The notes under the pieces are model-generated. The model made no database searches. It worked only from the letters and a program-made list of their open reading frames with translations, and was not told the DNA's origin. DNA of 13,278 nucleotides from an uncultured Ruminococcus sp. (GTDB taxonomy: Bacteria; Bacillota; Clostridia; Oscillospirales; Ruminococcaceae), in NCBI GenBank assembly GCA_947176685.1, contig CAMWRL010000032.1, positions 1 through 13,278 of the forward strand, in the 5' to 3' direction. Positions 7,763 through 13,278 of this stretch are shown here, piece by piece; within the stretch, counting starts at the first letter, position 1, and each line of letters opens with the position of its first letter. Made by a program: the position numbers and the translations under genes.

Positions 7763-8734
7763 TTAATTGTCAGTTTTAGTAAGTTGATTGTCGGATTCCG
7801 GAGAGATTACTTCTTCACGCATAAATTTTGTTTCGTCACAATCGCATATCATAAATGATATGGCTTTCTGACAGTTTGAGATTACGCAGTTCATGGAATC
7901 GCCGCCATATTCCCCGTCCCTTGTCCACGTTGCGGGTTCATCGTCAAGACAGGTAAATGTTATTTTGTTTGTGCGGAAAAATTTTATATATTCCCTGTCG
8001 ATTTCTTCGGAGATATTAAGAATTGACTGTACTATGCGGTTGAGCTGTACAAGATTGGCAGGTTTTTTGATAAGGACTACTTCAAAAACCCCGTCATCAA
8101 GCATAAAGTCGTTTATTGAAAGAAGTCCTGCGACAGATGAGGTATTCGTTACCATACCAAATAAAAAATCATCTTCAATTACATTGCCGTCATATTTGAT
8201 AAGCATACGTTTTGAACGTATACTCGTAAGCTGCATAAGACCATTAAGAATATAAGCCGTATGACCAAGAGTATTTTTTATTTTCTGAGGAGTTTCATAT
8301 GTTATGTTAGTGAAAGCTCCGAATGCCGCAATATATATGAAGTAGTCATCATTGAAACGTCCTATATCGCAGTTAGTGGGTTTGCCGTCAATAATCCAGT
8401 GTACAGCGTCCATGATATTTCTGGGAATGCTGAGACTTTGTGCAAAGTCGTTTGTTGAGCCGGCGGGAATATATCCGACAGTAAGACGGTTCTGACTTTT
8501 CATAACTCCTTGCAGGCACTGGCTTAAAGTGCCGTCACCGCCTGCACATACCAATATATCAAAGTTGTTTTCACAAGCGTAATATGCAGAGTCAACAGCG
8601 TCCTGACCGCTTTGTGTAGGGTGAACCGTCACTTCACCGCCGATTTTAGTGAATTCATTTATGATATTGCCGAGATTTTCACTTATCAGGGCTTTACCTG
8701 CAACGAGGTTTACAATAAGATATATTTTTATCAT
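7763..8734 (-). CDS. Diacylglycerol kinase catalytic-domain protein (YegS/LCB5/DgkB-like lipid kinase)
   Basis: 323 residues from the chosen start. The N-terminal NLVAGK motif, the nucleotide-binding AGGDGT block (64-69) and PAGSTNDFAQ (90-99) are the signature of the diacylglycerol/sphingosine kinase fold, followed by the usual beta-rich C-terminal half (VAGLLSINDFMLDDGVFEVVLIKKP). The reaction is ATP-dependent phosphorylation of a lipid, probably diacylglycerol recycled from membrane glycerophospholipids used in envelope synthesis; the exact lipid is not readable from sequence. The ATG at 8734 is chosen because AGGAGG lies nine bases upstream. A longer frame start at 8785 would fall inside the -35 box of the gene's own promoter. 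The last 25 residues are polar and probably disordered. Cytoplasmic or membrane-associated. Confidence 0.92.
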   Translation of the reverse strand: MIKIYLIVNLVAGKALISENLGNIINEFTKIGGEVTVHPTQSGQDAVDSAYYACENNFDILVCAGGDGTLSQCLQGVMKSQNRLTVGYIPAGSTNDFAQSLSIPRNIMDAVHWIIDGKPTNCDIGRFNDDYFIYIAAFGAFTNITYETPQKIKNTLGHTAYILNGLMQLTSIRSKRMLIKYDGNVIEDDFLFGMVTNTSSVAGLLSINDFMLDDGVFEVVLIKKPANLVQLNRIVQSILNISEEIDREYIKFFRTNKITFTCLDDEPATWTRDGEYGGDSMNCVISNCQKAISFMICDCDETKFMREEVISPESDNQLTKTDN

Positions 8735-8756
8735 GTTAAAAATCCTCCTGATACTT

Positions 8757-8785
8757 ATTATATAATGATTTCGATTTTTTTTCAA
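8757..8785 (-). promoter_or_regulatory. Sigma-A promoter of the lipid kinase gene
   Basis: On the minus strand TTGAAA (8785-8780) and a perfect TATAAT (8762-8757) are separated by exactly 17 bp. The predicted transcript starts near 8750, about 15 nt ahead of the kinase ATG and close to its AGGAGG site. It is divergent from the tRNA promoter, with 43 bp between the two -35 boxes. Confidence 0.85.
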
Positions 8786-8828
8786 TAGCGGAAAATATAA
8801 TTAAAAGAAAAAAATAATTCCAGACCTA

Positions 8829-8857
8829 TTGACATTTCAAGATTGACATGGTATAAT
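8829..8857 (+). promoter_or_regulatory. Consensus extended -10 promoter of tRNA-Gln
   Basis: Perfect TTGACA (8829-8834) and TATAAT (8852-8857), spacer 17 bp, with TGG directly before the -10 (extended -10). A second TTGACA at 8843-8848 is too close to the -10 to serve. Predicted start near 8864, about 25 nt ahead of the mature tRNA. Confidence 0.9.
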
Positions 8858-8888
8858 ATAAAAGTCGGGTGAAACAGACGCAAAATAT

Positions 8889-8964
8889 TGGGGTGTCGCC
8901 AAGCGGTAAGGCAACGGACTCTGACTCCGTCACTTCCGGGGTTCAAATCCCTGCACCCCAACCA
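8889..8964 (+). tRNA. tRNA-Gln, anticodon CTG
   Basis: A full cloverleaf is visible. The acceptor stem TGGGGTG/CACCCCA is followed by discriminator A and an encoded CCA (8962-8964). The D stem is GCC/GGC. The anticodon arm is ACGGA-CTCTGAC-TCCGT, giving anticodon CTG, which reads CAG (glutamine). The T arm is CGGGG-TTCAAAT-CCCTG with one G-T pair. It is a single tRNA gene with its own promoter and terminator. Confidence 0.95.
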
Positions 8965-8993
8965 TAATGGTGAACTGAAATAGATTACACCAC

Positions 8994-9021
8994 AAAAAAG
9001 TCCGAGTTTTCGGACTTTTTT
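8994..9021 (+). terminator. Rho-independent terminator of the tRNA transcript
   Basis: GTCCGA (9000-9005) pairs with TCGGAC (9010-9015) around a GTTT loop. The stem is extended by A-run/T-run pairing and ends in a run of six T at 9016-9021. The A-run on the other side means it could also work on the minus strand. Confidence 0.9.
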
Positions 9022-9094
9022 CGTATTTATCCGCCGAAAATTTTCATAGTCAGAATTATAGATGACATTTACCTTTCGGAAGGCTTTCAAACAG

Positions 9095-9146
9095 AGCTGT
9101 TTTATTGATTTCTCACAATCGAGAAATCAATAAGAACAGCTTTTTT
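9095..9146 (+). terminator. Long hairpin followed by T-run, possible second terminator
   Basis: Arms 9095-9114 and 9121-9141 are complementary over about 20 bp with a single bulged G, closed by a six-base loop (ACAATC), and followed by a T-run at 9141-9146. The shape is that of a terminator on the plus strand, but the tRNA terminator lies only 75 bp before and no gene lies between. It could be a backup terminator or the remnant of a small inverted-repeat element. Confidence 0.55.
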
Positions 9147-9166
9147 ATCCAATTATCGGCAGAATA

Positions 9167-9205
9167 CCCCCACTTCTAAGCGAACGAAGTGAGCGAAAGT
9201 GGGGG
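9167..9205. repeat. 39-bp palindromic repeat, copy 1
   Basis: Outer arms CCCCCACTT (9167-9175) and AAGTGGGGG (9197-9205) are perfectly complementary; the core contains AGCGA and GAGCG. It has the same length and layout as copy 2 at 9492-9530. No T-run follows on either strand, so it is not an ordinary terminator. It resembles an REP/small palindromic intergenic element. Confidence 0.8.
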
Positions 9206-9228
9206 ATGAATGCCGTCTGAAAAAAGTA

Positions 9229-9257
9229 TTGACAAATCCGTCAGACTATGATATAAT
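9229..9257 (+). promoter_or_regulatory. Perfect consensus extended -10 promoter for an intergenic RNA
   Basis: TTGACA (9229-9234), 17-bp spacer, TATAAT (9252-9257), with TGA immediately before the -10. Both hexamers are exact consensus. There is no protein-coding frame or ribosome site downstream on this strand, so the promoter points at a noncoding RNA. The same layout (TTGACA-17-TATAAT with extended TG) drives the tRNA 400 bp away. Confidence 0.88.
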
Positions 9258-9263
9258 GAATAA

Positions 9264-9531
9264 ATCCTGACAAGTTAAGATAAGCGGTTGCACTATCGAA
9301 TCGTATCGTGTGTAAAATCTTAAGCGTCAGTTAGTCTTCTGTAAAAAAGAAGTCAGGAAAAATAAAATAATAAATAAAAGTAGCGGTGTGGACTTAAAGT
9401 CCTATCCAGTAGTGGCGAAGTGGACACGCCTGTAAGAATAAGGGTTGCCTGAGTTTCAGGTGGAAACTTAAATACCAATCTTCTTACGAAGCCCCCACCT
9501 CTTAGCGAGTGTAACGAGCGTAGGTGGGGGA
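9264..9531 (+). ncRNA. Candidate structured noncoding RNA (family uncertain; possibly raiA-motif-like)
   Basis: It starts just after a perfect promoter and lacks a convincing open frame. Several stems can be drawn by eye: CTGAC/GTCAG (9267-9271 with 9326-9330) stacked on TTAAGAT/ATCTTAA (9275-9281 with 9317-9323); CTTCT/AGAAG (9336-9340, 9348-9352); GGACT/AGTCC (9390-9394, 9398-9402); GGCG/CGCC (9414-9417, 9427-9430); and a compound stem GTAAGAA/TTCTTAC (9432-9438, 9481-9487) continued by GGTTG/CAATC (9443-9447, 9476-9480) and CCTGA/TCAGG (9448-9452, 9456-9460). The 3' end probably includes the palindromic repeat at 9492-9530. Size, complexity and clostridial setting suit the raiA motif, but I recognise this only loosely. 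It lacks the conserved blocks I would expect for RNase P, tmRNA or SRP RNA. Its 3' end runs convergently towards the helicase gene. Confidence 0.65.
9492..9530. repeat. 39-bp palindromic repeat, copy 2
   Basis: Outer arms CCCCCACCT (9492-9500) and AGGTGGGGG (9522-9530) pair perfectly. The arm differs from copy 1 by one base on each side, in a compensating way (ACTT/AAGT versus ACCT/AGGT). The core again has AGCGA and GAGCG. It sits between the candidate RNA and the helicase stop codon (9536-9538) and may help end both convergent transcripts, though no T-run follows. Confidence 0.8.
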
Positions 9532-9535
9532 GAGT

Positions 9536-12500
9536 TCACTCAATATTTGTTGCAAACCATTTTTCGTTATACATAGCAGGAACAAATGAAATCATTGCAT
9601 TTTTATTTATGATAGTATCAGCATTTTTAGTTTCAGCATAGATTTTTTCGTTAATTGTATATTTTTTATTGTCGTTTCCTGTAACATATGCATACTTTGT
9701 ATTTTTTCCTTGTCCGACATATGTAATTTTGCCGCTTATTCTATGTTCATATTTGCTGGAGTGTTCATTTCCGGTATTATTATCAATAAGTTCCGGCTGT
9801 TCATTGCTATGGTTTCCGATTATGGCAATCGTATTTTTTTCAGTCTCATTGTTCAATTCTCTGTCTGCATTGCCGGATTGTTCATTCTCAGTATTGTTAT
9901 CAACAAGTTCCGGATGTTCTTTGCAATAGTTTTCGATTATAGCAATTGTACTGTTGGCAACATCACTGTTCAATTCTCTGTATAACTTTTTATCTCCTAT
10001 GATATAAAATTCTTTTTTAGCTCGTGTTGCGGCAACGTTCATCATATTTGGTTCGCTCACCGCCCAACTTGCAGCTCCTTTACTCTGACTGTCTGCACCA
10101 AGAACCATAAAGACAATTGGTGCTTCTTTTCCCTGAAATGTATGGATTGTTCCGATATTTGTTGGTTTATTATTTTTATATCTTGTAAAGTTTATGTCCT
10201 TTAAAATCTCTGATAATTTATAAGCAACATTGGCAAACGGAGATATTACATAAATTGTATCTTTTTGTTCAGGGTCTACTATTGCAGGGTTTTCATTTAT
10301 CATACTCTGAATTTTATTTTTCAGGAATTTTGCTTGTTCTTCTACAAATTTATCAATTGCCTTGCCGCCTACATCGTACCAGCCTGTTTTTCCGTAATCC
10401 TTTTTGCCTTGAACCATCATATTCTGATAAGAAATTTCATTGGAAATAGTAAACATAGGATACATACATCTACGATGCACCCATAATGGAATGCCTATCC
10501 AGGAATCTTCTGTTTTTTCCTGCATACGGTAAAAACCATATTTACTTGCTGCGTCAACAAGTGTCTGTACTGAAGATGAATCAGATAAATATTTATCTGT
10601 CACTCCAAAATGTTTGGACAGCATTGATAGAATACTTGAATCAAGCGTCAAAACAGGTTTGATTTGTGAGGGGTCTCCGACTACCATAACGTATTTACTG
10701 CGTAATACAGCTCCTATTGCAGATTGTGGAGTTGCTTGTCCTGCTTCATCAACAAACAAGTGTCCTAATGACCCGACATCAAGATTTCTGCACATTCTTG
10801 AAAAGCTTGCAAATGTGGAACTGATTACAGGAATAGCAAAATTAATCCAGTTCCAGGCTATAGAAATCAATTGTTTATTTTCAAGGTATTTGTTTTGTTT
10901 ATCCCAGATTTTGATAGCAGCGTCTAAATTGTTGAGATTTTCATAAAGGAACTGTTTTCTCAGTTTCAAAGCCGCAATAAACAGTTTTGACTGTTCAATA
11001 CGATAGTTTTCGTCAAACCAGGGGTTTGAAAGCTGGAGTTCTTCATAGTCAAGTCTGAGATTAAGTGGGTTTAATTTACGGTCTGCCATTGCTGATTCAA
11101 AATCTGAAATTTCTTTATTTAGATTTGCTGTCTTTTGCTCCGCTGATGTAATCCAGTTGTTAAGTTCTTTTTCAATATCCTGAATGTTCTTTTGGCATTC
11201 TTCTGATTTCTTTTTTAATTCTGTCCGGCGTTCTTGTAATGCATTTTTTTCATTCAGACAGTTAGTTTCTTCTGGCAATATGTCTAAAATCTGCTGATTG
11301 ATTTCATTCAGGTTTTTTTGTGTTTCTGCATCTGTTTTTTTGCCAAAGAGCGTTGCAAAGAAACCACGTTTTTGCGGTTTAAGAGTGTCAAGGCATATAT
11401 TAAGCTGATTTTTTGTATCTTTTATCTGTATCAGTCTGTTTGATAATACTTCTAATTGTTGGTCAATGTTTTTTATTTCTTCTTCGTATTTGCTTGATTT
11501 AATATGCAAATCATTTATTTTTTCAGATGCGTTTTTTTCTTGATTTTGTTTTTCATTCTTAAGGTCAGTGGGTAATTTACGCAAAGATGAACGTTTCATT
11601 TTGTAATCATAGTAATTTTTTGCCGTTCTTTGCATATCTGCTCTCATTTTGAATACAATATCATATTGTTCTTTAAAGGCTTTGTATACGTTTTTATCAG
11701 GTACATATTCTTCATTCAAAAATTTAGAGATATGTTTCAGAGTTGTGATAATATTTTTCATATTATCAGATTTTCCACCCTCCAGCGAAAACAATCCCCA
11801 GAATCTTTCTTCCTCCATAGGTTCAGCAGAAAGAACATATTTTTCGGATTCGTTATCCCAATTATTTTCAAGCTTTTCATTTGAAAGCCGCCAGAAATAA
11901 TCAGCGTCTTTTAGTTCTGACAGTAAATTATCATCAATTCCGGAAATCAATGGCAGCTCGTTTACTATATTCTGAACCGCACCATTATTGGAACTTGTAA
12001 CAACAATTCCGTTTTCTGCGATTTTTTCGGGAAGTTCTCCGATTGACGAATTATTTTCATAGATGGTTTGAGATGTACCCTTTAATGTGCGTTCTTTCAG
12101 TTCAAGTATATGTGAAGTTTGTGTTACAATAAGCTGTGCGAAAATATCTTTTAATAATGTGGTTTTTCCTGTTCCGGGAGGTCCGTTTACACTTCGGATA
12201 TTCCGGCTGTCTATACCTGTCGAAATATTTACTGCTACTTGCTGCATAAAACTTAATGAATATGCAGTATTGCTTGGGAATCTTCCTAAAGGATAGTTTT
12301 TTGGCTGTAATATATTAACAAAAGTATTTGGATTAAACTTGGCGGAATCAGATTTGCTGTCCAAATCGATTCTTTCGCCTTCGAATCCGTATAGATAAGC
12401 ATTAAGCATATCATATTCAATGTTTTTCGCTTTCTCCAAATCATTTATAAAGAATGAGTGAAGATTAGCAGAATCAAAATCTATATTACGCAAAAGCTGT

Positions 12501-13042
12501 ACTCGACTATTTTCAGTTGAAATATTAAAATTATTTATTATCCATTTTATAGCATCGTTGAATTTTTGTGGATTTTTTTCCGATTCATCAAAATGAAAAT
12601 TCAAATCAGCCTTTAAATCCTCCTCGTATTTATGAAAAGTTTGTTCATCGGGTACTTCTTTGTAATTTCGGATATATCCGCTTACAGTACAAAAAGTTTT
12701 ATCGATTATCAATGTCAACTTATCGTCAAAATATAATGCAAAAGTAAATTTTTGTCCTATATGTATTTCTTCATAATTTTCAGCAAGTTTGTATTTCTCT
12801 CGCAGAATATTGATTACATCATTAAAATTGAAAATTTCTAAATATAAAACCAGTCCGCCTTTTCCTTTGCAGACTTTTTTGTTTCTTAAACCTTCATCAA
12901 TAAGATTTGAAAAATGTTTGTGGCAATCGTCATTCATAAATTCGTTAAGGCGAATCAAGTTGTTATTTTTTATCTTAATATCGCCTTCAGATAATTGTTC
13001 AACCATCATCCACGCATTAAGAATATTATGTTTATCAACCAT
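9536..13042 (-). CDS. Large SF1 (Upf1/DNA2-like) AAA helicase with coiled-coil insertion and C-terminal OB/cold-shock-like domain
   Basis: 1168 residues from the ATG at 13042. The start is chosen because AGGAG lies nine bases upstream; a TTG in frame at 13051 would abut that site with no spacing. Residues 1-240 are an unassigned N-terminal domain. Walker A is GPPGTGKTT (287-295, Lys293). Residues about 470-655 are rich in Lys/Glu/Asn heptads and predicted coiled coil, inserted between helicase motifs. Walker B is FVDEAGQA with D765/E766, followed by GDPSQIKP (789-796), TIHTFQGKE (965-973) and VAATRAKK with Arg1007, the SF1 motif VI. Residues 1023-1101 are a tandem duplication. Residues about 1102-1168 (SGKITYVGQ...YAYVTG..NKKY) resemble a cold-shock/OB nucleic-acid-binding fold. 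It probably unwinds or remodels RNA or DNA with ATP. No nuclease domain is evident. The gene is visibly more AT-rich than the surface operon, which hints at transfer. Free-standing, with no partner gene in view. Confidence 0.9.
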   Translation of the reverse strand: MVDKHNILNAWMMVEQLSEGDIKIKNNNLIRLNEFMNDDCHKHFSNLIDEGLRNKKVCKGKGGLVLYLEIFNFNDVINILREKYKLAENYEEIHIGQKFTFALYFDDKLTLIIDKTFCTVSGYIRNYKEVPDEQTFHKYEEDLKADLNFHFDESEKNPQKFNDAIKWIINNFNISTENSRVQLLRNIDFDSANLHSFFINDLEKAKNIEYDMLNAYLYGFEGERIDLDSKSDSAKFNPNTFVNILQPKNYPLGRFPSNTAYSLSFMQQVAVNISTGIDSRNIRSVNGPPGTGKTTLLKDIFAQLIVTQTSHILELKERTLKGTSQTIYENNSSIGELPEKIAENGIVVTSSNNGAVQNIVNELPLISGIDDNLLSELKDADYFWRLSNEKLENNWDNESEKYVLSAEPMEEERFWGLFSLEGGKSDNMKNIITTLKHISKFLNEEYVPDKNVYKAFKEQYDIVFKMRADMQRTAKNYYDYKMKRSSLRKLPTDLKNEKQNQEKNASEKINDLHIKSSKYEEEIKNIDQQLEVLSNRLIQIKDTKNQLNICLDTLKPQKRGFFATLFGKKTDAETQKNLNEINQQILDILPEETNCLNEKNALQERRTELKKKSEECQKNIQDIEKELNNWITSAEQKTANLNKEISDFESAMADRKLNPLNLRLDYEELQLSNPWFDENYRIEQSKLFIAALKLRKQFLYENLNNLDAAIKIWDKQNKYLENKQLISIAWNWINFAIPVISSTFASFSRMCRNLDVGSLGHLFVDEAGQATPQSAIGAVLRSKYVMVVGDPSQIKPVLTLDSSILSMLSKHFGVTDKYLSDSSSVQTLVDAASKYGFYRMQEKTEDSWIGIPLWVHRRCMYPMFTISNEISYQNMMVQGKKDYGKTGWYDVGGKAIDKFVEEQAKFLKNKIQSMINENPAIVDPEQKDTIYVISPFANVAYKLSEILKDINFTRYKNNKPTNIGTIHTFQGKEAPIVFMVLGADSQSKGAASWAVSEPNMMNVAATRAKKEFYIIGDKKLYRELNSDVANSTIAIIENYCKEHPELVDNNTENEQSGNADRELNNETEKNTIAIIGNHSNEQPELIDNNTGNEHSSKYEHRISGKITYVGQGKNTKYAYVTGNDNKKYTINEKIYAETKNADTIINKNAMISFVPAMYNEKWFATNIE
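9743..9976 (-). repeat. 117-bp in-frame tandem duplication in the helicase gene
   Basis: Two 39-codon units lie head to tail: the one at 9860-9976 encodes ELN..STIAIIENYCKEHPELVDNN and the one at 9743-9859 encodes ELN..NTIAIIGNHSNEQPELIDNN. The plus-strand string GTTCAATTCTCTG occurs at 9851 and again at 9968, an offset of exactly 117 bp. The unit falls in the linker between the helicase core and the C-terminal OB-like domain, so it lengthens the tether without touching either domain. Confidence 0.88.
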
Positions 13043-13071
13043 GCTGGTCAACTCCTGTCAGTTTATAAAGT

Positions 13072-13126
13072 TAAATCAGCATATTGTTTCATAATTTCTA
13101 TAGTACATAAAACTTATACTGATTTA
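13072..13126. promoter_or_regulatory. Inverted repeat in the helicase leader
   Basis: TAAATCAG (13072-13079) and CTGATTTA (13119-13126) are perfect inverted copies 39 bp apart. They span the predicted transcription start and leader of the helicase gene, between its -10 box and its ribosome site. It could be a split operator or a leader hairpin. An eight-base arm in AT-rich DNA may also be chance. Confidence 0.35.
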
Positions 13127-13131
13127 CTGTT

Positions 13132-13160
13132 ATTATAGCATGGCTTTTGTTCTTTTGCAA
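13132..13160 (-). promoter_or_regulatory. Promoter of the helicase gene
   Basis: On the minus strand TTGCAA (13160-13155), 17-bp spacer, and perfect TATAAT (13137-13132) with TGC just before it (extended -10). The transcript would start near 13125, leaving a leader of about 80 nt before the ATG at 13042. The remaining bases to the window edge (13161-13278) are AT-rich and show no gene that I can support. Confidence 0.8.
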
Positions 13161-13278
13161 GAAAAAATATCAAAATACCACTTGAAGTTTTTTTGATTAA
13201 CGATTTTAATATGTTTACGGTACTTTAAAATCAATATAAATAATAGATGAGAGTAATAAACAGAGCCGAGCCAACGAG

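Noticed and set aside
8735..8785. Upstream extension of the lipid kinase by 17 codons (start at 8785)
   Set aside because: The extension covers the -35 and -10 boxes of the gene, while the ATG at 8734 has an AGGAGG at proper distance and begins the conserved domain.
8843..8848. Second TTGACA upstream of tRNA-Gln
   Set aside because: Only 3 bp from the -10 box, so it cannot act as the -35 of that promoter.
8782..9090. A 102-codon open frame on the minus strand encoding a GCRDLNPGSDG-like peptide
   Set aside because: It is the antisense of tRNA-Gln and its terminator; this peptide pattern is a common tRNA artefact, and the frame covers the tRNA promoter.
9167..9530. Two palindromic repeats considered as a CRISPR array
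   Set aside because: Only two imperfect copies 325 bp apart, with a promoter and structured RNA between them and no cas genes.
9492..9530. Palindrome copy 2 considered as a standard rho-independent terminator of the helicase
   Set aside because: No T-run follows on either strand; it may still slow transcription but does not meet the usual pattern.
13043..13051. TTG start of the helicase nine bases upstream
   Set aside because: It directly abuts the AGGAG site, which is correctly spaced for the ATG at 13042.

Overview
The window looks like part of a low-GC Firmicutes chromosome, most likely a Ruminococcus or close Oscillospiraceae relative from the gut or rumen. The evidence is a type I dockerin with Ruminococcus-style loops, long threonine-rich linkers in secreted proteins, cell-wall-binding repeats, strong AGGAGG-type ribosome binding sites and consensus sigma-A promoters. 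The species is an inference and was not checked against a database.

Layout: (1) Positions 1-7659, minus strand, hold a tight five-gene run with gaps of only 11-27 bp. In transcription order these are a secreted cell-wall-binding-repeat protein with a transglutaminase-like domain (7659-6169), a lipoprotein with a Thr/Glu/Pro-rich stalk and a BLIP/SmpA-like domain (6141-5353), an MBOAT membrane O-acyltransferase (5337-3934, TTG start), its AlgJ/AlgX/DHHW-type SGNH partner (3922-2528), and a long secreted dockerin protein with SH3 and Thr-rich repeats that runs off the left edge (2512-1). (2) Upstream lies a diacylglycerol-kinase-family lipid kinase (8734-7763) with its own consensus promoter. 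(3) Positions 8786-9535 contain no protein gene but carry much RNA-level structure: a divergent promoter, tRNA-Gln(CTG), a rho-independent terminator, a second large hairpin, and a perfect extended -10 promoter driving a probable structured noncoding RNA of about 270 nt. Two copies of a 39-bp palindromic element flank that RNA. (4) Positions 9536-13042, minus strand, encode one large AT-rich SF1 (Upf1/DNA2-like) helicase with a coiled-coil insertion, a 117-bp in-frame tandem duplication and a C-terminal OB/cold-shock-like domain. It has its own promoter just upstream.

How the genes may work together: an MBOAT protein plus an AlgJ-like protein is the standard pair for moving acyl (usually acetyl) groups across the membrane onto an extracellular polymer. 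Here the pair is embedded among three exported proteins: one that should bind the cell wall, one that is lipid-anchored, and one that could plug into a cohesin scaffold. The simplest reading is a surface-polymer modification and surface-assembly operon. The substrate is not visible from sequence. The helicase is a free-standing accessory gene; its AT-richness and architecture leave room for a mobile or defence role, but no partner gene is in view.

The most interesting less-explained items are the intergenic structured RNA with mutually exclusive pairings, the palindrome pair around it, the composition of the surface operon, and the large recent internal duplications in the dockerin protein and the helicase.
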